NCBI RefSeq assembly: GCF_900496995.4
Contig: NC_044016.1
Location: forward strand, 23,354,932 to 23,418,931
DNA from: Aquila chrysaetos chrysaetos
Lineage: Eukaryota; Chordata; Aves; Accipitriformes; Accipitridae
DNA: 64,000 nt
Direction: 5' to 3'
Position numbers and translations under genes: made by a program. The notes below the pieces were generated by a model. That model searched no databases. It saw nothing but the letters and a program-made list of their open reading frames with translations, and had not been told where the DNA came from. Positions 31,113-44,209 of the stretch are shown piece after piece; position 1 is the stretch's first letter; the number at the start of each line of letters is the position of its first letter.

Positions 31113-33934
31113 TGAAGTCACAGCAGGGGAACTCTGTCAAGTTTAATTTAAGCACTATATTCAAGAGACATGTGGGCAGACTGGAGGGAGATAAGAGCAG
31201 AGCAGCAAGAACTATAGCAAAGTTTAAGAGATGGAAATGCTTTGGCTTGCTTAGGCTGATAAGGACTTCAGTATTTAGGTGGATGTCTTAAAAAGTAATG
31301 AGGGCCAAGGCTTTTTTCTAGCTCTAATGGATGTATGGTCAAAACTTACCTGATCATTACACGAGATTTAAACACTAGGAAAAACTCTGTACCAAGACAA
31401 CAGAGCACTGGCAAAGGCTACCTATTGGAGGTTTTGGCAAGTTAGAAAAATGTTTGTCTGCCGTCACTGGTGTGTACATGGTTTTACCTTGTTTTGGTGG
31501 GGCTGAATGAGTTTGACTGTGGCCCGTTTCAGGATTGTTGTGGCCTGAGATAGCTTTGTGGAGCAGGGATGATGGTGGCCCTTGTACACTTTTATGCACT
31601 TTAATGCACTTTTACCAAGCACTGCAGGTGGAAGGCAGCCAGGGAGCTGCCTGCTTTGTGCAAGCCCATACACCTCTTCTTTTGCATGGGTCTAAATTTG
31701 ACTCTTCTTAGTCCTGGTAATGTCACTCATATCTGAGTGTTTTTTCAATCCTGTTAGTTGGCAGTCTTGTTAGATGATTTTACTGTGATTTTTAATGTTC
31801 ACATTGACGAGCATTCCTCCTTTCTGGTAATGCTAACAACTACAACCCCTTCATTTAACTCTCCTTTAAGCTCTTATTTCTTGGAAGCCAAAGAAGTAGT
31901 GCAGCATGCACACACCTCTTTGGCCAGTTGTCTCCCGGCACGCTGAGCTGTAGGATCTGTGGGTGCATGCTAATGCCACCTCAGTGCACTACCAGATCAT
32001 CTAGCAGGACAAATTTGTTCTGACACAGTTTTTACGCTTTATGCCAGATGTAAGAAGATATGACACCCATAAGAGCAGTATGAAAAAAATCCTGTCTAGT
32101 CTGGCATAAACTCTGCATAGGTGACCATTTCTCTTCAGAGTATTCTGGACTAATCTGAACTGACAGAGCAAGCTTGTTGCAGTTTTACATAGCCTAGGTA
32201 TTTTAGATCTATATTTCAAGTATACTTGCCTTGTGGAATTGTATTACTGAGTTGTAGCCTGACTTGTTCTGTGTGGTCTGTAATTTTTACTCTTCCATCA
32301 AGGTCAGCTGAAATTACTATTTCAGCAGGTAAGTACGTGAATTCTGTTTACTAAGCCCGCATCAGGCATTTTAAAGTGGCTTGTTTACTGTGGTTTTAAT
32401 GTACCCCTCCTTGACATATTTTGCTCTATAGCATCCTTGTTACACATTACAGGATGAATTTTGAGTGGGCTCTTCACTATTTTCTCTTGATTTAAGATCT
32501 AGGCAACTGTCCAGATTATACAGTAAAACAGTTTGTAATCTGGAATAAGTATCTCTGTCAATCAATTGTACTAAGCTATGGAGGAACAATCAAAGTGTAA
32601 GCAGTTACTTACCTCTAAATTCCAGCCAGCATCTGAAATAGATCACCTGGGGATGCAGATGTATTTGCATGAATGTACACAGATCATAGTGATAATAATG
32701 TGAATAACATTTTTTTGTGAGGCAATTGCAGACCCTTTCGCAATCACTCCTAAGCATAGCAGTACAGCACACTTGTGAGGTGGGTAATTATTAAAATTCC
32801 ATTTTAGAGGGGAAAACACTGAAACAACATGATTAGGGACTTTCCAGAGGCCATCCCTGACATTTTTTACTTGCTTGGCAGTAAAATCAAATTTAATTAC
32901 TTCTGTTCCTGTACTTTATCTACAGACTCATTTTCCTTTTTTATACCTTTGCCTGGCATTACCTGTTATACCTAATATCTTTTTACATTCAAGCAGACAC
33001 TTGGTAAGTGTTCCCACTGAAAGATAACTTTTAACAGGTATTTTCTATCCTACTAAGAAAATGTGAGAAAAAACCAAGCATCTTCTATACCACGAGAAAT
33101 AAATACATGCACCCACTTCTGCTGTTTCCCAAAGTTTGTTTTGACAATCCAGACCCATATTAAAATCAGCTAGGCACCACACTGACTTCCATCTTAAGGC
33201 CAAGTGACGAAGCAGATTGATGACGCTGGCTTAGCCTACTTGAAACATTTTCCTGGCACCGCTTACAAACTTTTTGGGGAAATCCGGAAACAAAACACAG
33301 ATTTAAAACACCAAACATGGTAGAAAATACTTGTGGCAAAAAATAGTCAACTCCATATGCGGTCAGGGAGTCCATCTTTTATTACATCTGTTAGGTATCA
33401 CCTAGGACAAATGACCCCAACTCTGGATGTGGTCATGCCCTGACTCATGGGAGAAGAAACATGCACATGGCTCATGTGTGGAGACCTGGAGCCACAGCCT
33501 CAGCTGCAGATGTGCCGCTCACAGTACCAGCAACACATGTGTGAGCATCCAGAGGACACAGAGGTCCCCACTGCAACCCCTTGTTCCTTGGCTTTGTGTC
33601 CCCATGCCTGAGGTGGAGCAGCCTAGGAGGTCAAGTGGCCAAAAACTACAGCTGGAAACTGCAGAGAGGGAGTACAGAGCTGGAGCCATGGAGGACTGAG
33701 GAGGATCTCCAGGGACAACACAGCCCACCCTGCTGCTGCCAATCCTGAATCAAATATGCCTGTAACACTTCTAACAGATGTGTGTCTGAGGTCTCCTGAA
33801 CACCCTTCCCGATGGAGATCCCACTTTGTCCTTTGACAGTAAGTCTGGGGCTTTGTTGCCCTTTCTTAAATGTCACACTTCAGGTTTCATTCTTGCAGTT
33901 CAGACACATGACTTTTTATCCATCAGGGATCTGC
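31113..33934. other. Non-coding interval with one MIR-like remnant
   Basis: Unique AT-rich sequence. The only named feature inside is the MIR-like fragment at 32745-32870. No coding exon seen. Confidence 0.5.
32745..32870 (+). mobile_element. MIR-like (CORE-SINE) remnant
   Basis: ACTTGTGAGGTGGGTAATTA, then TTAAAATTCCATTTTAGAGG and GGAAAACACTGAAAC, resembles the MIR core in the orientation opposite to the copy at 28.2 kb (GTGAGGTAGGTATTATT, CCATTTTACAGATGAGGAAACTG). The following GGGACTTTCCAGAGG fits the CTTGCCCAAGG position. The copy is diverged and tentative. Confidence 0.5.
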
Positions 33935-34152
33935 AGAATAGGTTCTTCTGTCTGCAGCCTTTCATATATTTGAAGTCTGACATGGTGTCTCCCCTCAGAC
34001 TTCTCTAGATGGAGCCCCCGCTAGCCTCCTTGTAGATTACAGCTCCTAGATGTATGGCGATTCTTGTTAATTTTTTTCCAGGCACCTTGCTATTGCTCTG
34101 TGTTATTCTTAAAGCCAGAGCCTAAAACTGGATAGAGTATCCAAAAGAGCAC
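33935..34152 (-). mobile_element. Ancient L3/CR1-like LINE fragment
   Basis: The stretch GCCTTTCATATATTTGAAGTC, then GTGTCTCCCCTCAGACTTC, GATTCTTGTTAATTTTT and AAAACTGGATAGAGTATCC follows, in order, the antisense of the conserved 3' region of CR1/L3 LINEs. It is the same region that lies at about 62180-62400. It is short, diverged and non-coding. Confidence 0.6.
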
Positions 34153-37100
34153 AGGTGAGTAGAACAAAAAGATATTTTTTTTTTAAGATAAATCTTGTGG
34201 CACACAACCCCAGGATTGTTATTTGTATTATCTTGTGGCTCTCTTTTCAGAGCTGGAAGCAATTTCTTTTCAGTTATATGTCCTGCAGCAAGATCTTGTG
34301 AGGTAATGAAAAAGGTTGAACAATTGCAGTATGAAGTTATAATGGTTAAATATGTGGATGTGTAGCTACCTTTGAATTTCATTGCTTTTATTAGTTTATT
34401 ATCAAAACAGTGTTGTGATAGTTAAAAGTATGTCCTGTTCCCATGGAAATGGCACAGGGGTTTACGTGTCCCCAGGAGTAGTTATTTCTACTTTAGCAGG
34501 AGCTATTTTTATCATCTCCTTGGAAAACACTTTCATTATTCTTGACTTCTCTCATCTCCCAGCTAGTCTGTTTTGATGCTTGAAAAAATACAGGAGTGTG
34601 TGAGTATTTGGGTAGAGTACACAGGTTAGGACCATCTTCTTCATCAAGGTTATCTTTCATTTCTTTCCTTCAGTAACTGTCCATGTTGTCTCTTCAGAAA
34701 CTATGTCCAGTGACAGTGGAACTAAGACATTTCAGTGGCATATCTTTTGTCATTTAAAATATCTGTTCTGTTTTGTACAGAAAACAGAAAGAGGGCAGTT
34801 ATGAAAACTGGGCAGATGCGCAAGACCCTAATGCAGAGACAATTCCTATGAGGATAAATTTCCTCTCTGAAGTGACCATGATACATTTCTCTGCTCATAG
34901 CTAATGTAGAGGACTCATTTAACTACTGCACCCAATTATCAGGCACTCTATTAGCCACATGAAATGTGGGATTGCTATGGGATTTCGTCAAGTTACAAGG
35001 CATTTCTGTATCCTGGTAAGGTTCTTCATGTGTTTAGTCCCCACAAATTTTCTCTGGCTTAGCACACTCAGTAGCATTTCTTTTGACTTGGATCTTCTTC
35101 AGGGATGGTGGGAGGATTCAGGTGAAACCTGTGTGTTGACAGTGGACCAGTTTTTCCATGGTATATGTGGCTGATTCCTTTATTTTCACTAAAATTGTCT
35201 TCTATGACAAAGCCATTGTCTTCTAGCATGAGAGGCATATGCTGCGATGAGAACACCAGCCTAGAGAGACTGCAGGTGAGAATGAAGACGAGAATCATTG
35301 GTAAAGAACGTTGCACTAAAAAAACACCACAAAAAACTTGTCTATGCCGTGGAAAGTTGAAATTATTAAGAAGTGAGATGTGTCATTTTTTTTCTACTAG
35401 CTACATGCAGCATGTGTTTCCCATGTCTCGTATTACAAGCAAATGTGAACTGAGGGTTTATGGTAATACCACCAAGGAAGTATGATATCATGTCCCCCAC
35501 AGGTGGTAAGTCAGTTTTCCAAGGTGTGTTTACACGGAGTGTTTCAGAGCACTAGCACACACACGAGATACTTAAGCAATATCTGTAATTACGGAAGAGT
35601 TTGAGGAATAAACAGTCTAGCCAGGTATGAGTTGTAAAACACCTTATGGCAAAATACGTGATGTCATTCATATCATCTTGATAAATACTTGTTAGGGCAT
35701 GAATTTGACTGAAGTTAAATGAAGCTGGTAATGTGGTTTGTAAGTGCACAGCATGTAGATCTTATGTAATAAGACTAGTCGTTAATAAGATAAGTAGTCT
35801 GATAGTGCAGAAGCAAATTTGCTTATATTTTGACATTTTTAAGTCTGTATTTCAGGATGCTGGTCTGTTTTTATCTAAGTTGTAAACCGCAAACATAAAA
35901 AATTGTACAAGATTACTAGAGGAAAAGTGACAAAAATTAGTGTCACATGCCCAGCTTGATACATTTATTTTCCTTTTGGGTCATCAGAGGACTGAATAAC
36001 CAAAGATTGTTAATATTGTTGAAGTATTAGCTTCCCTTTATATTCTTTGTGTTTATGTTTATTGAAACAATTTCATGCAATTAAATGGGCTGGAAATGGC
36101 TCTTGCCTGCTAAGTCTATTTACTGTTTGTTATCTTTTACATTGGAAGAACATATATAAAATATGGGCTTAGAAGATGTGAAATGGAGTAAAACCGGCTC
36201 TCTATGTCACTTTGGTTCCAGTACCTGGCTCCAGGACAGATTCACAGCTGTCTTTTTCTAGGACCTGGGATATTTTGGTCAGAAAATGGTACAGAAGGGG
36301 AAGGCTCTGTGTCCTATTGCCATTGCAGCACTGGTCTCTCACTTTGTTTTTCATTGTTGTTTTTTCACAGCCTGATCCTGTTCAAGTGTCTTAGCAGATG
36401 TGCTTGACCACTACAGCCTTTTTGGACTGTTTTCCTTCCTGGCTTTTCAAGCTCAGCTATTCATGAAATCTGAACTATGTGTTGATCTCTGAGGCTGTTC
36501 CAACTTCCCTTAATGCAGCAATTATTTACAAGAAGTAGGCAGCAGTTCTGCAAAATATTTACCCACATTTCTCTTGGATGCTTTCCTTTAATAAGTAGAT
36601 GAGGAGGGCGTCTGGTTTTAGCTAAGTTTCCTGGGGAGGCAAGGCAAGCGTAGTACTTGCTGACTGCACATATGTGTGTGTTAATGCCCTGCAAACAGCT
36701 TTTGAACCCACTGGGCACTCTGGACTAGAGGGACAGAGGTCCGTGGGGTCCTGGACATTCCTATAACCTTCAGCCAAACTGGGCAGAAGAGAGATATATC
36801 ATCAGAGGTTTGCCAAAGGGCAGGCTTCATCACAAGCTCTTCCTTTAATAGACAATTCAACCACAAGACACAAGTCTACAGGGGCAGGTTCATTAGTTTC
36901 ACTGCTTATACCACTCCGTGTAGGACTAATGAAAGTGTGCACAGTGAGTACCTTATGTCTGTTGGCCAGACGACGGCAGTGCTTTTGTGGGTGCTGAAGT
37001 CTTGAATCTTATGAAAGACCTTATCAGAGCATACTTCTCCTGTCTTCCACATCAGTCTCTTGATAAATTTGTTTTCTGGTTAGTTTATGCATTATGGAGC

Positions 37101-40100
37101 CCCACAGGGCTTCATACTGCACCAACTTTTTATACATATATGTTGTTTCTCAGTCCAGCTTTCCACTAAAAAGCTCTGAGGCATTACTACATGGATCATT
37201 CTTCAGCACTCCTTCTTTCCTGATGTGTCATGTTCTTCTCCTTCATGCTGTGCTGGAGAGAGAGCATTAATAACACACAAGTTTTTGATCAAAAACCAAT
37301 ACTGAGCAAAAATGAAGTGGTATTTTGCCAATTGTATTGGTTACACGACAGCCTTTTCACCTATTTATATTCTCTTTTTAATCTATAGAACTGTAACGTT
37401 ACTGGCATTTCTTTGCCGCCTTCTCATCTCCAAGAAGTCTCTGACTGTCAGTCCGTCTTCAGATGTGGCTTTTTCCAGCAGCAGCATCAGACCCAATTGG
37501 ATCCCCAGAGCGCTGAGTATGGCCGGTCTCCTCTGTCCCCATCCCCTCCCGGTGGTGTGTGTGGGACTGCATCAGAGCTGGTGAAGCACCCAGTGGCAGA
37601 AGGGACTGGCCTGGGGATGGACAGGGCACACAGTGGGTATGTGCCTGCCTCGGCATGCTAGTAAAAGTTGATATCATGTAAGACTTTGGGCAGTGAGCGC
37701 TCCTTGCAGCAGTGCAGGGGCAGGCTGCTTTCTAGGATCATTTGAGCCTTTTCTAAGCTATTTAGTCTGCATATTTTGGATACTGTGAATATGCATACTC
37801 AGGACTTGGGCCATTGGCTTGGGTTTCCAAAGCTGGTGGTTTATCAAAAGTCTGTCACAGTCACCCCAGTCTTTTTTCCTCATGGCCTCAGACTAGTCAA
37901 TCCCAACTCATGTTTTTTACAGTTGATACAACTTGCTTCTTGTTGGGGCAGCAACAAACTCATCTACAGCTATTAGAGAGAGATTTGCTGCCGGAACTCC
38001 TGCTCTCTGTCTTTTTGACCACGAACTCTGGTAAAGTCAGTAGGGATCCAGATCTAGATGCATTCAGCTCACCTGCATTTCTTTATGAGAAAACTCTCTA
38101 TTTGTGCCCATACTCCCTTATTACAACTTCAGAAGTAGCTGAATTGTTTCTAGTTTTAGATGAAACTTCTGGGGTTTGCATTATAAAAAATATATGAGAC
38201 CTCCTCAAGTCACTGCTGTTGCTTGAAGAGATTAAGTGGCTCTGGGAGGAAAGTTAATACAGCCTGAGCTGTGGACAATCCAAGTATTTCAGTTTTTGTA
38301 ATTTGTGACCCTTTAAAAATTACTTGCGTTGCACAAACAAGACATTTGAGTCCACGTTCCTGCTAAGTTTTTGAGATGAGGACTCTTACTAGCAGTAGGT
38401 TTTATACCATGTAGTACAACCCATTCATGGTAGTTTTCAGTTCTTCAGTAATTTCATATCTGTAATGTGGGAAATCAGATTTTGCTGTGAAAAGTATTAA
38501 ACAAACAATGACATTTGAAATCTGAGTCTCTGCTTTCACTAGAACAAAGCCTGTATTCTTCTTAGCCCAGCATGGCCGTGTAATCACTATTCCTTTTAGG
38601 AAACACATTTCTTAGATGTATTTGAAATGGTAATGTTGAAAGCTAACAATAACTAAAGAAATGTGTTTGAAAGATAATGATTTCCACAACTCTGCAACAC
38701 TTGCCGTCAGCAACGCTTTAGAAAAGAGCGAAGTTTCTAACTTGGAAAGAAAGAAGGCAGCGTTGGATTTAGAAGCATCTTAAGGTGACTAAATTAATTA
38801 CTCATGTTTCGCCCACTGACATCTGAGGTGGGAGCTGCTTTAATTAGTGACTGACAGCACAGAGACAGAGTCATCCAGGAAAGCACCGGACAGTCTAATT
38901 TACTCATTGCCTTCCTCAATATGAGAACCAAGAAGTCTGCAAGCAAATTATTTTCTAATGATGCCTCAGGCTGATGCATGAAAAAACCCATACTTTCCCT
39001 GGAACATGCTTGGTCCAGCAGTTTGATCTCTGTGTCTTTAGATATTCTTCACCAGGCATGATGTGTCAGTCCCTTTCTGATTGTAGAGGTAGCAAAGCTT
39101 TCCCAGTTTGTCTTCCTAGCACAGGAAGAGTAGAAAAAGGCTGCTCCTGCCCCCTCCAATGAATCCAAGCTTCCACAGAGAGTGAAAAGATTGGCACTTT
39201 TTCATTTGGGAGGGCATAAGCAAAAGGGAATGTGTAAAATTAGACCACATAGTAAAGCATTTAGAGCAGTTAGATTTGTTGCTTTTATTACCTTTCTCAC
39301 AACACAAGAGCAAGGGGACAGTCAGAGATGAAATATGAGAAAATGCCAAATAGATTAAAGAAAATGCATTTTATGTAATGTACAGCTGAAGCTTGAGACC
39401 CATTGCCAAGAAATAGCAACTAGGCTTAGGAGTCAGCAAGACTGGGAAGAGGACGGGATACTTCTGTGAGTAGCGGGAAAGTTCAGAGGTGCTTTGAAAA
39501 GGCTCAAAAACAGGTTTAGAAGGGATGTAAAACCTGACATAGTTGTGAAATTTGCAGAAATCAAACCTCTCAGCATTAAACTTACAACTTCAATGCTCTT
39601 CATCATTTGATCTTTTGAGCCTGTAGGTAAACATACCTGCCAAACCTCATTGGTGTTAAGCAACATATTTGCCTGTTTATCAAGAGTGTGCCTAGCTGCT
39701 ATGGGGTGCTGCAGTTTCATGGACAACACTTTGTCAGTGTCTAGTTTGAGTTTTTCCCAATCTTTGTGTTTTCAGCATCATCTAGGGAGAAGAATTCAGC
39801 CTATCCTTTTTCTTCAAGATTTTAGACAGGTGGGAGAGCCTGTTTCCCTGTTGGAAATGTTTGTTTGGGGGATTTATTTGAGCGTGTCCTGAATACTTAT
39901 AACATCAAGCAAGTTTTGAACAGAGTAGGATTTTTGTGGCTGGTCATTATTGGTATGTATGCTAGTTGGTCACCTCCAGATCTAAGTGCTCCTGCTCCGA
40001 AAAGGAAGACTTTGGTACTTGCTGGATCATTGCAGAAGAGGAGAGTTATTGATATGTTATTTTGTTCCTCTAAAGATGTCAGCCTGCGAAATTCTCCCGT

Positions 40101-40933
40101 CCTATTTTTCTCCCTCTGGCCAATAGCATGGTCACTGCTTGCTCCTTTCCTCCAATTTTTATCTGCTCAGGGCATGCCTCTTTTGAATGCATGTTTGACA
40201 CCTCTTGTGTCAAGAGGTTAAGAAGGAGTCTACAGGTAAGAAAAGGTGAAGTTCTTGTAGGAGAGGAAGAACCTGGCTGTTGTCCCTATGCCCCTCTGGT
40301 AAGACCAGAGGAAAGAACCAAGAGATGTAGACCCACAGTTGTGTCATCTGTGTCACCCACATTGTGAAATCTAGACCCACAAGCTGGAAAATAAGGTGAA
40401 AGGTTGCTTTGTCATGTGGGAAAAAATAATTAGCAAACCACAGTAAGGCATTTCAGACTATCTTCTTATTCATTCTTAAAACTGTTTTATTTCCTTCTAA
40501 CATTAGCCATCAAACAAAATATTTGAAGTTTTTAAGAAGCACGGTTACTTTTTGCTTTGTAAATAAAAGACTAACTTATTCAACTGTAGCTGTCTTTGAG
40601 ATCTGTTTTTTGATTCAATAGAAAAGTGATGACAGGTGTTGTCATGCATAAATTAATTCTTTCAGCATAACTGTCCGGACTCTCAAATGATTTATTCCAT
40701 GTAAAGTATTTGGAAAAAATGAAATCTACTTAACCTGTTTAACAACAAGGGAGAATTATTAAACTAAACTTTCCACACCACCTGCCTGGGTGACATGGGT
40801 TGGAAAGCAGCACCCTCACCATTACAGCAAGTGGTGCAGAGGCTATTAAACTGATACTGGACAAGGTCTTGTAACAGGGGATTTTCTCAGTGAGAAGAAT
40901 GCCAGTGCTTGTTTTAGGCCAGCACCAAAAAAC
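34153..40933. other. Non-coding interval with one L2-like relic
   Basis: AT-rich sequence without recognisable exons. The L2-like relic at 37020-37450 is the only repeat I can support. The block at about 38640-38820 (mixed AT-rich motifs, TTAATTA near 38798) looks like a possible conserved non-coding element, but only alignment could show it. Confidence 0.45.
37020..37450 (+). mobile_element. L2-like LINE reverse transcriptase relic
   Basis: At 37093 the plus strand reads YGAPQGFIL, matching the RT box GVPQGSxL. A frame shift then leads to APTFYTYMLFL, close to the L2 SPTLFNIYMLPL block. About 200 bases further on, the translated stretch LSKNEVVF resembles the LNxDKTEVLLF region. The order and spacing fit an L2-clade RT. 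The fragment is strongly decayed, so the family call and the ends are tentative. Confidence 0.4.
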
Positions 40934-42117
40934 TATAGAATCATAGAATCATTTAGGTTGGAAAAGACCCTTAAGATCATTAAGTCCAACCGTTAACCTA
41001 GTACTGCCAAGTCCACTGCTAAACCACATCCCTAAGCATCACATCTACACATCTTTTAAATACCTCCAGGGATGGTGACTCAACCGCTTTCCTGGGCAGC
41101 CTGTTCCAATGCTTGACATTCACCTTTTGGTGAAGATTTTTTTCCTAATATCTAATCTAAACCTCCCCTGGTGCAACTTGAGGCCAATTCCTCTTGTTCT
41201 ATTGCTTGTTACTTGGGAGAAGAAACCAGGACCCACCTCACTACAACCTCCTTTCAGGTAGTTGTAGAGAGCGATAAGGTCTCCCCTCAGCCTCCTCTTC
41301 TCCAGACTAAACAGCCCCAGCTCCCTCAGCTGCTCCTCATAAGACTTATGCTCCAGCCCCCTCACCAACTTGGTTGCCCTTCTCTGGGCATGCTCCAGCA
41401 CCTCAATGTCTTTCCTGTAGTGAGGGGCCCAAAACTGAACACAGTACTCGAGGTGCGGCCTCACCAGTGCCGAGTACAGGGGAACAACCACCTCCTGCTC
41501 CTGCTGGCCACACTATTTCTGATGCAGGCCAGGATGCCGTTGGCCTTCTTGGCCACCTGGGCACACTGCTGGCTCATATTCAGCCGGCTGTCAACCAGCA
41601 CCCCCAGGTCTTTCTCTGCTGGGCAGCTTTGCAGGCACTCTTCCCCAAGCCTGTAGCGCTGCATGGGGTTGCTGTGATTGAAGTGCAGGACCCGGCACCT
41701 GGCCTTGTTGAACTTCAAACAATTGGCCTTGGCCCATCGATCCAGCCTGTCCAAATCTCTCTGTAGAGCCTCCCTACCCTCAAGCAGATCAACACTCCCG
41801 CCCAACTTGGTGTCATCTTCAAACTTACTGAGGGTGCACTTGATCCCCTTCTTCAGATCATTGATAGGGATATTAAACAGAACTGGCCCCAATACTGAGC
41901 CCTGGGGTACACCACCTGTGACTGGCCCCCAACTGGATTTAACTCCATTCACCACAACTCTCTGGGCCCGGCTATCCAGCCAGTTTTTTACCCAGCAAAG
42001 AGTATGCCTATCCAAGCCATGAGCAGCCAGTTTCTCCAGGAGAATGCTGTGAGAAATGGTGTCAAAGGCTTTACTAAGGTCTAGGTAGACAGCATCCACA
42101 GCATTTGTGGATCCATC
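40934..42117 (-). mobile_element. CR1 LINE, 5'-truncated, broken reverse transcriptase
   Basis: The 3' end (left) has the CR1 hallmark of repeated ATTCTATG units (sense, 40953-40934), preceded by the conserved CR1 3' UTR. The coding part encodes CR1 reverse transcriptase: motif [11 protein letters not shown] (starting at 42087), the [10 protein letters not shown] motif (about 41910), then FEDDTKL at 41823, where the family has FADD. The C-terminal block [13 protein letters not shown] lies in another frame. A frameshift near 41495 therefore separates the two parts, and the copy is dead. Similarity stops near 42117, well inside the RT, as expected for 5' truncation during target-primed reverse transcription. 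Confidence 0.9.
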
Positions 42118-43628
42118 ATTGTTTTCATTCTTGTTGGTGGTGGTTTTCACTGCATTAGAACAGATTACAGCCTTAAAAGAAAGATCTTCATTCCCCATAT
42201 CCATTACTTTGTTCTCATGAGAAGAAACCCGTGTCTGCCTGTTATAATAAACTGATGTACCAGATTACAGTGAAGTTAATCGGAACTGACAGTGTAATAG
42301 GAGTGATTGCAGCTTAAGTTGCAATAAATTTGTTTGTTTTTAGATGGGATTTTGCAACAACGAAAGTGTTTTATAAATCAAAGCGATCTCTCACCAAACT
42401 TACCTTACTGAGGAGTAAAACAACATCTAATAACTAGAAAACAGAGCTGTTCTGAAAAAGCCATTTATCTTAACTTCTTTTGAAATAGTTGGCACGTGAG
42501 CATTTTTTTTATTTCAGCCAATGCAGCATTGCCATTGTTTAATTCAGTCCCACAGTCCCATAATATTTATCCTACATCCTGATGACATGTGAATGAGTTT
42601 CTTCCCTTCTCTTTTGCTTTTTGTAAGTTTCAATTTTTCTGGTTTCATGAAAAACCTGGGCTATCAAAACAGGAGACAAATGCATTTTCTAATTTGTAAT
42701 AGGTATATAAAAATATCATAAAATTCAAATCATTATTGTGACTCAGGTCCAGCTCATGTTTTTTCATTCTTGGCTTGGCAGTTTTGTTATTATTTATCAA
42801 TCCTGCCAAGATAGGCCCCATCAGGACTGCTGTCCTCTCTCCATATGTCCCAGTATCGATCTGTAATTTGCAATTTGTTCATAAGAACGAGACAGTAGTT
42901 ATCATCTCTTGGTCACTGTTACTGTGCTAACCACCTTTGCACTCTTCTTAGCAAGGCATTTGGGATATAAGCAGATTTGGAGATCTATTTAGAAAGCACT
43001 ACCAAGAATTTTCATATCAGTTTATTTGCTACTTCCAGAAAATTTATCTTTTGCTTTTTGATGGATGGACTGTGTGTACAGGCTTCCCACATAATTGTGT
43101 TTTACCCTTCTCTAAATCTACTGATATTGATTAATGAATATTTCAAATTATTTTAACAACTAAAAATCTTAAAATGCGTACAGCAGAAAGCAGTGCTTTT
43201 CTCCCCGATGGATTAAGAAATATGGAGCTATATTAATACAACATGCTACAGCATTCTCTTTTCAGTGTAATAGACTATAGATCAGTAATTTGCAACATGA
43301 CCACAGGAAGGTTATCATCTCTTGCCTGTTGCTACTGCACAAGTCACCTTGGCTAACCATGTTATCAGAAGCCAGAGGATTTTGCATTTTGATAATGTGC
43401 AATACACAGAAGGCAGCAGGGCAGAGCTGAGAAACACTGCCAACATAGTGCCACAGTGCGGTGATTTGTAAAATATTAGAACTGAGAAAGGGAAGGACCT
43501 GTTTGATTTTTGTACACCAAAACCCCCCAAACATTTCATTTAAAGCCTGTAAAAAACTGAAAATAAGGTTCATTCTTAGATTAGGTTGTTTGCCTTCACT
43601 GCTCCTACAGGCAGGCTGCTCAGGAGCA
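42118..43628. other. Non-coding interval between the CR1 and the inverted LTR
   Basis: AT-rich, with short frames only. Nothing recognised. Confidence 0.5.
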
Positions 43629-44209
43629 GTCTCCTTCAACCCCAGTCAGCAACTAAGCACCACACAGCCGCTCGTTCACTCCCCCCACGTCAGGATGTGA
43701 GAGAGAATTGGAAGAGTAAAAGTGAGAAAATTTGTGGGTTGAAATAAAGACAGTTTAATAGGCAAAGCAAAAGCCACACACACAAGCAAAGCAAAACAAG
43801 GAATTCATTCACCACTTCCCATGGGCAGGCAGGTATTCAGCCATCTCCAGGAAAGCAGGGCTCCATCACGCATAATGGTTACTTGGGAAGACAAACACGA
43901 TCACTCTTGAACATCCCTCCTTCTTTTTTTTTCCCCCAGCTTTATATACTGAGCATGACATGGAATATCCCTTGGGTCAGTTGGGGTCAGCTGTCCCAGC
44001 TGTGTCACCTCCCATCTTCTTGTGCCCCCCCCCAGCTGACTCGCTGGTGGGGTGAGAAGCAGAAAAGGCCTTGGCTCTGTGTAAGCACTGCTCAGCAATA
44101 ACAAAAACATCTCGGCGTTATCAACACTGTTTTCAGCACAAATCCAAAATAAAGCCCCATACCAGTTACTATGAAGAAAATCAACTCTATTCCAGCCAAA
44201 CCCAGCACA
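43629..44209 (-). mobile_element. Endogenous retrovirus LTR related to the one at 30.5 kb, inverted
   Basis: Read on the minus strand it begins TGTGCTGGGTTTGGCTGG and ends in the same GCTTAGTTGCTGACTGGGG type terminus as the 30.5-kb LTR. The middle differs (its own R/U5), so it belongs to a sister subfamily. The TATA box is intact (TATATAA sense, about 43948-43942) and an ATTAAA signal lies at 43759-43754. The last bases at the left edge (about 43629-43640) are diverged, so that boundary is approximate and no target-site duplication is evident. No coding retroviral sequence is attached. Confidence 0.82.

Noticed and set aside
41171-42022. Plus-strand frames of 114-161 codons
   Set aside because: Antisense of the CR1 reverse transcriptase.
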